Source of the DNA: Candidatus Nitronauta litoralis
GTDB lineage: Bacteria > Nitrospinota > Nitrospinia > Nitrospinales > Nitrospinaceae
Reading direction: 5' to 3'
NCBI GenBank assembly: GCA_015698285.1
Contig: CP048685.1
Location: forward strand, 1,426,001 to 1,490,000
DNA length: 64,000 bases
The position numbers and the translations under genes were made by a program. This document shows, in pieces, positions 34,376 through 41,241 of the stretch; the stretch's first letter is position 1; each line of letters opens with the position of its first letter. Below the pieces are notes generated by a model. That model did no database searches and was not told the DNA's origin. It saw only the letters and a list, made by a program, of their open reading frames with translations.

Positions 34376-35632
34376 ATGAAAATATTGATTGTCGGCGGTG
34401 GCGGCCGGGAGCATGCCCTTGCCTGGAAAATCGCACAAAGCCCACGGGTTACGAAGATCTATTGTGCTCCGGGCAACGCCGGCACAGCGTCAATTGCAGA
34501 AAACGTCGACATCGGTGCCGAAGACCTCAACAGTCTGCTTGACTTCGCCCAGGTGGAAAGTATCGACCTCACCGTGGTCGGACCCGAAGTCCCGCTGGTC
34601 GAGGGCATTGTAGACAAGTTTGAACAGCACGACCTGCGTATATTCGGTCCGTCGGCGCTTGCTGCCAAACTGGAAGGCAGTAAAATCTTCAGCAAGAACC
34701 TGATGCAGAAATACAATATCCCGACAGCCGAGTTTCGTTCGTTCTCGGATGCCGACCACGCGATCCGTTATGTGGAAGATCGCGGACCGGTGGTGGTGAA
34801 AGCCGACGGACTTGCGGCGGGCAAAGGGGTCATCCTGTGCGAAAACGCAAAGGAAGCGCGCACCGCCATTCAACAGATCATGAAAGACCGTGCTTTCGGT
34901 GATGCCGGTGGAAAGATTGTCATCGAAGAATGGTTGCGCGGCAAAGAAGTTTCACTGCTGGCACTCACTGATGGCAAAACGGTTTTGCCACTTGAAGGTG
35001 CGGAGGACCATAAAGCGGTGTTCGATGGGGACGTGGGGCCCAACACCGGCGGCATGGGCGCTTATTCACCGTCTCCCATTTTTACCGAAGAATTAAAACA
35101 GCAGGTATTGAATGACATCATGAATCCAACGGTTCAGGCGATGGAAAATGAAGGTGCGCCTTATAAAGGTGTGCTGTACGCCGGACTGATGATCACCGAC
35201 GATGGACCGAAGACTCTGGAATTCAACGCCCGAATGGGCGATCCGGAAACCCAACCGCTGATGGCGCGGATGGAAAGCGACCTGGTTCCGCTACTGGAAG
35301 CGTGTATCGACGGCACGCTCGATCAGCAGAAGATCGAATGGTCAACGCAGGCCTCGGTGTGTGTGGTGATGGCATCCGGTGGTTACCCCGGTTCTTATAA
35401 AAAAGGAATTCCTATTGAAGGATTAGCGGAAGCAGATTCGCTCGAGGGGGTCACGGTGTTCCACGCAGGAACCAGGAGGGATGGCGACCAGGTGGTGACG
35501 AACGGCGGGCGTGTACTGGGCGTAACGTCGCTGGGTACAGATGTATCGACTGCCATTGCCAATGCTTACTCTGCAGTCGACAAAATCAAATGGCCGGAAG
35601 TGCACTACAGGAAAGATATTGGTCGGCGCTGA
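34376..35632 (+). CDS. purD: Phosphoribosylamine--glycine ligase
   Basis: A 418-residue GAR synthetase catalysing the ATP-dependent joining of phosphoribosylamine and glycine in purine synthesis. MKILIVGGGGREHALAW opens the N-terminal domain. The ATP-grasp domain has VKADGLAAGKGV and GPNTGGMGAYSP, and LEFNARMGDPETQ is the signature metal/substrate region. Length and motifs are standard. No other pur genes are adjacent, and repeats follow downstream. Confidence 0.96.
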   Translation: MKILIVGGGGREHALAWKIAQSPRVTKIYCAPGNAGTASIAENVDIGAEDLNSLLDFAQVESIDLTVVGPEVPLVEGIVDKFEQHDLRIFGPSALAAKLEGSKIFSKNLMQKYNIPTAEFRSFSDADHAIRYVEDRGPVVVKADGLAAGKGVILCENAKEARTAIQQIMKDRAFGDAGGKIVIEEWLRGKEVSLLALTDGKTVLPLEGAEDHKAVFDGDVGPNTGGMGAYSPSPIFTEELKQQVLNDIMNPTVQAMENEGAPYKGVLYAGLMITDDGPKTLEFNARMGDPETQPLMARMESDLVPLLEACIDGTLDQQKIEWSTQASVCVVMASGGYPGSYKKGIPIEGLAEADSLEGVTVFHAGTRRDGDQVVTNGGRVLGVTSLGTDVSTAIANAYSAVDKIKWPEVHYRKDIGRR

Positions 35633-36297
35633 GCCTGCCCTAAGCCAGGTCAAAGTGGGTCAGCAAACACTCTCACTTCGCAAAGGGGGCCTGGGGGCTT
35701 CTTCCTCCAGTGGGGGTAAGGGGAAAGTTGGAAGGTTGTCATGATTCACCTCTCCCATACCCTCCCCTTGCAAGGGGAGGGAAAAGAAAAACTATCCTGA
35801 AATTCCAATGCGAGATTCTTCACTTCGCTACGCTTCGTTCAGAATGACAGGCTGGCATTAGTTTAGTTTAAATCAACGTTGTTCACTGAAGTAGCCTTCC
35901 CAAAACACGCAGCACCTTCGTTTGTCATTCTGAGGAGCCACCAGGCGACGAAGAATCTCGCCTTTGTTTTTGATTTCAGGTCTGGTGTTATTCCCGCTTC
36001 ATAGAAGGCGGCTGGGGAGATTTGGTTAAAATAACCACCTTGCGCAAACGGAGCGTTACAATCTCCCTGCTTCGCGTCCCTCTTTACAAGAGGGAATATT
36101 ATATACACCCTAAACGTATTTGGTATCTGCGTAGCGAAAACTTGTAAGGTATACAGGACGGGAAGAAAACAGCAAGCCTATTGCAATGTGCTCGGGAAAT
36201 TGGCTTGCTCAACCCAATACTTCAGTAATCCGCCATCTACGAAGGAAGGTTTACGTGTCGCCAACCGGAAGGTTTTTTGTTGCCCGTGCGGCGAGCA
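35633..36297. repeat. Repeat-filled intergenic region (665 bp)
   Basis: It holds a GGGGGCTTCTTCCTCCAGTG / GGAAGGTTGTCATG block (35680-35745) that recurs at 38185-38230, and a perfect 22-bp palindrome with arms CCCTCCCCTTG/CAAGGGGAGGG (35760-35781). Two GAGATTCTTC/TCAGAATGACA units follow in opposite orientations (35811-35850 and 35924-35975), then an AATCTCCCTGCTTCGCGTCC block (36060-36095). The two opposed units could fold into a large cruciform. No gene is supported. Confidence 0.7.
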
Positions 36298-36684
36298 CTA
36301 GTCGAGTTGGGGTTCTTTGCTTTCGTCTTCTTCGACATCTTCCATCTGCTTGTCGAACAGTTTTTGCGACAGGAACCACGATCCCCAGGACAGCAGGACA
36401 ATCGTGCCCAGGCCGAATCCGACCGAGAGCGGGAAGTTCTGCGTTTTTTCGAGGCCGCGGATGAACAGGAACATGCCCAGCGGCAGGGCCATGATGAATC
36501 CGAAACAGGTGAGCAGCATCGAACTGCGCGCGTAATATTTGGGGCGTACATCGACGTTGAGTTCCGGCAGGTATTTTTTGTTTTCCTCATTCGCCATGTC
36601 CAGCAGCTCAATCTGACCATCGCATTTGGGACAGAATTTCCCTCCCCAGAAGGCGTTTTTACATTGCAGACAGAATTTGACCAT
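36298..36684 (-). CDS. Zinc-ribbon two-helix membrane protein
   Basis: A 128-residue protein. Residues 1-25 hold a zinc ribbon (FCLQC ... KFCPKC, two CxxC pairs). Two transmembrane segments follow (about 57-75 and 87-106), and the C-terminus is very acidic (EDVEEDESKEPQLD). The family is not recognised. No operon partner is seen, since repeats lie on both sides. Confidence 0.65.
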   Translation of the reverse strand: MVKFCLQCKNAFWGGKFCPKCDGQIELLDMANEENKKYLPELNVDVRPKYYARSSMLLTCFGFIMALPLGMFLFIRGLEKTQNFPLSVGFGLGTIVLLSWGSWFLSQKLFDKQMEDVEEDESKEPQLD

Positions 36685-36968
36685 GGCGGTTTAACCTTGT
36701 ATTCAATATTGAACGGATTTCCAGTATATTACCCTATCTCCCGCAAGGGACAAAGGGGAGCTTTGCATAACTCCAGAAAAACTCCAAATTTGCTCTCATT
36801 GTTCTTCCCCTCCATAAAAAAGGAGGGGATACAGGGGAGGTTGTATTCATGACCCCTCCCTAACCCTCCCCTTTCAAGGTGAGGGAATAAGGCAACCAAC
36901 GATGATTTCCTGTATGGAATTTATTTAGGTATATGCAATGCTCTCGGGACAAAGGGGAAAGGAAACCA
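36685..36968. repeat. Dispersed repeats upstream of the isoaspartyl peptidase gene
   Basis: GGGGAGCTTTGCATAACTCC (36754-36773) is followed by a block of AAAAAGGAGGGGATACAGGG / GAGGTTGTATTCATGACCCC type and CCCTCCCCTTTCAAGGTGAGGG-like degenerate palindrome (36820-36890, in parts). No gene is seen. Confidence 0.55.
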
Positions 36969-37766
36969 ATGGCAGAACCCTATTACAAGATACTGACGCA
37001 CGGCGGGGCGGGCTCCGACGAGGCCCATAAGGACGGCGCGGAAACCGCCTGCCAGAAAGTGCTGGAACACCTGCAGCAGGGAACGGCCGTGCTGGATGCC
37101 GCCTGCCAGGGCGTGGTCTGTCTGGAAGATGACGGACGCTTTAACGCCGGAGTGGGATCCCACAAACGCGCCAACGGGGCTGTGCAGATGGACGCCTCGT
37201 GCATGGACGGCTCCGGCGCATTCGGTGCCGTCGCCGCGATGGAAGGATTCAAGAATCCCGTGCTGGCCGCGCGGTTGCTGGCCGGCGCACCCGAAACCTT
37301 ATTGGCAGGGACCGGGGCGGCAGCCTTCGCCAAAGAAAAAGAACTCGAACCCTTCCCCGGCAGCGCAGAGGTGGAAGCGTCCGACTATAAAGGAACCGAC
37401 ACCGTCGGGTGCGTCGCGTTCGACGGCAAACAATACGCCGCCGCACTCAGCACCGGGGGAACCGGCGGGTCGTCCGCCGGGCGCGTGGGAGATGTTCCGC
37501 TGATCGGGTGCGGTCTGTATGCAGGGCCCTACGGAGCCGTCGCCGCCACCGGTAAAGGCGAAGCGATTGCGCGCAACATGACCGCCTTCCGCGCGTACCA
37601 GATGATGGAAGAAGGGATGGGACCGCAGTTTGTGCTGGAAGAAGTGCTCGACTGGTTCGAAGAAGACGAAGACATCGGCCTGCTGCTGATCAATCGGAAA
37701 AGCAGCGCCGGGGGTAGCAACCGCAGCATGGCCTGGGCCGAATTCACAATAGGTGAGCCGGAATAA
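36969..37766 (+). CDS. Isoaspartyl peptidase / L-asparaginase (Ntn-hydrolase)
   Basis: The start at ATG 36969 (MAEPYYKILTHGGAGS) has AAAGGA just upstream; the open frame begins 12 codons earlier. The 265-residue precursor has the N-terminal HGGAG motif and the autocleavage/nucleophile site GTDTVGCVAFDG (Thr about 145), then ALSTGGTGG for substrate binding. It is shorter than typical plant-type asparaginases (about 300-320), mainly in the linker before the nucleophile. It should cleave isoaspartyl dipeptides or asparagine in the cytoplasm. The gene is notably GC-rich. Confidence 0.87.
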   Translation: MAEPYYKILTHGGAGSDEAHKDGAETACQKVLEHLQQGTAVLDAACQGVVCLEDDGRFNAGVGSHKRANGAVQMDASCMDGSGAFGAVAAMEGFKNPVLAARLLAGAPETLLAGTGAAAFAKEKELEPFPGSAEVEASDYKGTDTVGCVAFDGKQYAAALSTGGTGGSSAGRVGDVPLIGCGLYAGPYGAVAATGKGEAIARNMTAFRAYQMMEEGMGPQFVLEEVLDWFEEDEDIGLLLINRKSSAGGSNRSMAWAEFTIGEPE

Positions 37767-38236
37767 CCATCAGGCTTGGGGCCAGCACCTCCCCGGAGGG
37801 GCGATAAATATTCCCTCTTTTTAAAGAGGGAAGGCGAAGCCAGGGTGATTTCTGGATCTTAAGCCTTTAGTCTGTCCTGAGCTTAAAGCCTGTCCTGGGC
37901 TTAGAGTTTATCCTGAGCTTAGAGTTTATCCTGAGCTTGCCGAAGGAAAGGGAAGGGGGACGCGAAGCAGGGGGCTTTTTCCCGTTAGCCGACCGCGAGG
38001 TCTTGTAGCTTTAAGTTGGGCCGGACCATTTCATGAGCGCATCGCATCGTGGGATGGCAGAGAACCTTGTTTAAACTGTCATTCTGAACGAAGTGAAGAA
38101 TCTCGCCTTTGCTTTTGGTTTTGCGGGTTAGCCTTTTTTCAGCCGTGCGCCAGCACTTCCCCCTTCGCAAAGGGGGCCAGGGGGCTTCTTCCTCCAGTGG
38201 GGATAAAGAGGAAATTGGAAGGTTGTTATGGATTAC
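37767..38236. repeat. Repeat-filled region left of the IS3 element (470 bp)
   Basis: Components in order: an AAAGAGGGAAGGCGAAGCCA block (about 37822), a four-copy 18-bp tandem repeat (37875-37946), an inverted-repeat arm (37964-38002 and 38134-38156) matched at 45.2 kb, a GTCATTCTGAACGAAGTGAA/GAATCTCGCC unit (38080-38109), and a GGGGGCTTCTTCCTCCAGTG block (38183-38202) interrupted by the IS3 element. No gene is seen. Confidence 0.7.
37875..37946. repeat. 18-bp tandem repeat, four copies
   Basis: Four successive 18-bp units begin at 37875, 37893, 37911 and 37929, each starting TCCTG(A/G)GCTT. The second and third are nearly identical (TCCTGRGCTTAGAGTTTA) and the last diverges to TCCTGAGCTTGCCGAAGG. 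Single relatives of this unit occur near 13.4, 13.7 and 45.3 kb, so this is a local expansion of a dispersed element. Confidence 0.8.
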
Positions 38237-38267
38237 CTGAACTTCCCCTGAATTAGTGGACAGTTAA

Positions 38268-39131
38268 TTAAGAGGCGAAGGCCCTATTCTCAAACTCGAC
38301 CGGGCTTTGGTAACCGAGGTATGAGTGACGGCGTTGCCGATTATAAAACACTTCGATGTATTCAAAAATATCCGCCTGGGCTTCCTGACGGGTTTTGTAT
38401 CTCCGGTTATGAGTGAGTTCCACTTTGAGAGTACGGAAAAAGCTCTCAGCTACGGCATTATCCCAGCAGTCTCCTTTACGGCTCATACTGCACTCGATTC
38501 CATGAGCCTTCAGCAGACTTTGAAAGTCGTTGCAGGCGTACTGGACTCCTCGATCAGAATGATGAACCAACCCGGGTTTCAAGGTGCCGTTGTTGATCGC
38601 CATATTCAAAGCCCTCATTACCAACCAACGGGTTATCGAACGATCCATAGCCCAGCCGATCACTTTGCGGTGGAATAAATCCAACGTCACCGCCAGATAC
38701 AACCAGCCTTCCCGAGTCGGGATATATGTGATATCAGATACCCAGCATTGACCGGGGCCGGAAACATTAAACTTCCGCTTGAGTTTGTTCTGAGCTACCG
38801 GGTGATTATGTCTGGAGTCCGTCGTCACCCTGTACTTTCTTTTGTGTTTAGAAACCATCTGATTCAGACGCATCAGACGAGCCACACGGTGTTTGCCTAT
38901 GACGTGTCCCTTGTCTTTTAAATCCGCATGAACACGGGGACTTCCATAAGTCTGGCGGCTCTTTTTATAAACCTTCTTGATCTCATCTACCCACCGGCGA
39001 TTCTCACGGCTCCTCAGGCTCTCGGGGCGATTCAGCCAGGCATAGAACCCACTTCTGCCCACTCCCAGCACCCGGCACATCTGGTTCACTGGAAATGCTT
39101 CTCGATGGTCCCGTATAAACCCGTACCTCAT
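38268..39131 (-). CDS. IS3-family transposase OrfB (DDE integrase domain)
   Basis: A 287-residue rve-type catalytic subunit. The HTH_21-like N-terminus is followed by the DDE triad: WVSDITYI (D), [11 protein letters not shown] (D) and [13 protein letters not shown] (E). All are intact, so the transposase may be active. Its ATG overlaps the orfA stop by 4 bp, and its frame is open upstream to an A7 run in orfA, permitting an OrfAB fusion by -1 frameshifting. Confidence 0.93.
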   Translation of the reverse strand: MRYGFIRDHREAFPVNQMCRVLGVGRSGFYAWLNRPESLRSRENRRWVDEIKKVYKKSRQTYGSPRVHADLKDKGHVIGKHRVARLMRLNQMVSKHKRKYRVTTDSRHNHPVAQNKLKRKFNVSGPGQCWVSDITYIPTREGWLYLAVTLDLFHRKVIGWAMDRSITRWLVMRALNMAINNGTLKPGLVHHSDRGVQYACNDFQSLLKAHGIECSMSRKGDCWDNAVAESFFRTLKVELTHNRRYKTRQEAQADIFEYIEVFYNRQRRHSYLGYQSPVEFENRAFAS

Positions 39132-39421
39132 TGGGAATCCTTCGAAAAGATGACTGCCGCTTTTTTTAATATGTCTCGCTCCATTCGAAGCTGCGCGTTC
39201 TCTTTTCTCAACTGCTTCAATTCCTCTTCAGGAGTCAGCTTCTCCTGAACGGTAATGGCTTGCTCCTGCTCATATTCCTGCTTCCAACGACCAAGAAGGG
39301 AAGCACGAATACCAAGATCGCGAGATACCTGCGCTATGCTACTATTCCCCTCAAGAACCAAACCAACCGCTTCCAACTTGAATTCCTTACTGAAACTACG
39401 ACGCTTCCTCACCATTGACAC
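39128..39421 (-). CDS. IS3-family transposase OrfA (helix-turn-helix)
   Basis: A 97-residue OrfA with an N-terminal helix-turn-helix ([28 protein letters not shown], here in outline SKEFKLEAV ... VSRDLGI) and a leucine-zipper-like tail ([21 protein letters not shown]). Near its end the coding strand reads TTAAAAAAAGCGG (39170-39158), a slippery A-run typical of IS3 programmed -1 frameshifting. Confidence 0.92.
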   Translation of the reverse strand: MSMVRKRRSFSKEFKLEAVGLVLEGNSSIAQVSRDLGIRASLLGRWKQEYEQEQAITVQEKLTPEEELKQLRKENAQLRMERDILKKAAVIFSKDSQ

Positions 39422-39480
39422 ACCTCCAATATGCTTTATACATATTACTCGATGTGTCCACTTTTTCAGGGGAAGTTCAG

Positions 39481-39896
39481 TTGGTTTCTAAGTCTTTAGC
39501 CAATAAATTCTCCCCCCTCCTTAACAAAGGAGGGGGTGCGGGGGAGGTTGTATTTAAAACCCCTCCCTCACCACCCTCCCCTTGCAAGGGGAGGGAAAAA
39601 GACAACTCAAATGAATTCCTGTTTTAAAAAAACAGGAGTTTTGCAAAGATCTCCTTTAAAAGGAGAGCTTTGCATAACCCGGAAAATAGATTTTCCTGGC
39701 TCTGCTGGTATAAATGGTCAAAAACCCGTCATCGCGAGCGACCAGGGGGAGCGCGGCCACGGTATTTTTCCAAAGCTCTAGTGCCCCGGAGGGGGGGCAT
39801 CCTATAGGCATCACCGCCTTGAGGTTTGGGAACTGGTGAATAAGGAATTGATTTTAAGGCGGGAAACTGGTTAAATCTGGACAAATAGACACAAAT
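39481..39896. repeat. Repeat-filled region between IS3 and tRNA-Thr (416 bp)
   Basis: It contains a CCCTCCTTAACAAAGGAGGG hairpin (about 39513-39532), a second perfect CCCTCCCCTTG/CAAGGGGAGGG palindrome (39574-39595), GGAGAGCTTTGCATAACCC (39661-39679) and a GTCATCGCGAGCGACCAGGG unit (39728-39747) of a family also seen inverted near 45.45 kb. No gene is seen. Confidence 0.65.
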
Positions 39897-39969
<73 letters not shown>

Positions 39970-39982
39970 CTTTAATTTCAAG

Positions 39983-40014
39983 GCCTAGGGGAAGCCTCCT
40001 AGGCTATTTTTATT
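39983..40014 (+). terminator. Intrinsic terminator of tRNA-Thr
   Basis: The stem GCCTAGG (39983-39989) / CCTAGGC (39998-40004) has an 8-nt loop and is followed at once by TATTTTTATT (40005-40014), 14 nt past the tRNA end. Confidence 0.8.
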
Positions 40015-40311
40015 AACGCGGCCTGGATTAAGAAAAATATTTAATTGAAATTCCCTTTAGTTCTAATTACCGATAAAGATATAATTCAAATTCGGAATTA
40101 ATGAACTAAGTCAGGTTAGGATTAAATTTGTATTTGAAATTAAGATTTTGGCGCGTTGGACAAAAAATCTAAACGTGCTTTTCAAACTTTATAATTTGCT
40201 TAGGAAATAGGGAATATTTGATAAAGAATTTGGTTTAGATATTGAGAGAGCTTTAAAAATTAAAAATAATTAGGAAAAAATTACGCAGTAGAAGAGGTTA
40301 GAGAGATTTTA
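40015..40311. other. AT-rich leader upstream of the SIR2 gene (297 bp)
   Basis: Very AT-rich sequence with no frame of useful length. It has the composition of the cassette to its right and differs from the sequence left of the tRNA, so the compositional boundary of the island lies at or just after the tRNA. It probably holds the cassette promoter; no clear box pair is assigned. Confidence 0.45.
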
Positions 40312-41241
40312 ATGAGCAAACCACCTGATTTACGTCAAATTTTCGATCCGCCAGATGAAATAATTCAAGCGGGTCTAGATGGTAATCTTGTATTTTTTGT
40401 GGGAGCCGGGGCTTCAATGCTGCTTGGATTTCCATCTTGGAAAGGGTTAGCAAATCAGGCGCTAGATGACCTAAGAAAAAATGGATTGTTGAATTATTCA
40501 GAGTTAGAGCAATTAAAATCCCTAGACCCCAAGCAACAACTCTCCATCGCAAATTTGATTGCTAAAGATAACAAAACTAATTTAGACCTAGCAAAGCATC
40601 TCACTGGTAAAAATGAAGGGGATAGTATTTATAAGGCCATAAATAACGTTGGATGTTCCTGTGTAACAACCAATTATGACGAACTATTATCACCGCGCTT
40701 TAAAGAAATTAAGGATGGTTCGACTACAGCGAAGATACCGAATAGAGTCGCTGAAAGGGATAAGTTTTTTACCAAGTTACTAAATGAACCTGGAACCGTG
40801 GTTCATTTACATGGAGTAGTCAGTAAGCCAGAAACTATGATAGTTTCGACAAAAGATTATCTGGAACATTATGACAACGCACAGGTTAAGGAGTTTCTTG
40901 GCGAGCTGTTTGAAAAAAAAACTGTATTGTTTCTTGGTTATGGTTTAGAGGAAGCAGAGATTCTTGAGCACATCTTAAGAAGAGGTTCAGTTAAACAAAC
41001 CAGCGAAAGAAGACGATTTGCTTTGCAAGGGTTTTTCAATGGCCAAAAACCACTTTTTGAAAACCTTCATAATTATTATGAGCAGTCATTTGGAGTACAT
41101 TTATTGGGGTTTATTCGAGATCATGAAAACTATAAGCAGCTAGAAGGTATTATAAAACTCTGGGCGAATCAGATTGAAATAAAAAAACCACCTCTAGTAA
41201 GTGACGGCGACTTTTTGCATGAGGTTCTAGATGGCAACTGA
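40312..41241 (+). CDS. SIR2-domain protein (predicted NADase/deacylase fold), cassette gene 1
   Basis: A 309-residue SIR2-like protein. NLVFFVGAGASMLLGFPSW (GAGAS about 31-35) is the NAD-binding glycine motif, TTNYDELL (about 119-126) supplies the conserved Asn/Asp, VVHLHGVV holds the catalytic-type His (about 167), and VLFLGYGLEEAEI (about 205-217) is the second NAD-binding segment. There is no zinc-binding Cys set, so it belongs with defence SIR2 proteins that deplete NAD rather than classic deacetylases. It overlaps the next gene by 11 bp (41231-41241), implying co-translation and probably a complex. It is strongly AT-rich. Confidence 0.85.
   Translation: MSKPPDLRQIFDPPDEIIQAGLDGNLVFFVGAGASMLLGFPSWKGLANQALDDLRKNGLLNYSELEQLKSLDPKQQLSIANLIAKDNKTNLDLAKHLTGKNEGDSIYKAINNVGCSCVTTNYDELLSPRFKEIKDGSTTAKIPNRVAERDKFFTKLLNEPGTVVHLHGVVSKPETMIVSTKDYLEHYDNAQVKEFLGELFEKKTVLFLGYGLEEAEILEHILRRGSVKQTSERRRFALQGFFNGQKPLFENLHNYYEQSFGVHLLGFIRDHENYKQLEGIIKLWANQIEIKKPPLVSDGDFLHEVLDGN

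Larger units (their letters stand above)
38237..39480 (-). mobile_element. IS3-family insertion sequence (complete)
   Basis: The element is about 1244 bp. Terminal inverted repeats start CTGAACTTCCCCTGAA at 38237 and end TTCAGGGGAAGTTCAG at 39480; across 25-26 bp they differ at two positions (inner part ATTAGTGGACA versus AAAAGTGGACA). It carries orfA and orfB leftward. No target-site duplication is evident in the bases immediately outside. It interrupts a dispersed repeat, since the left flank matches 35680-35745. Confidence 0.9.
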
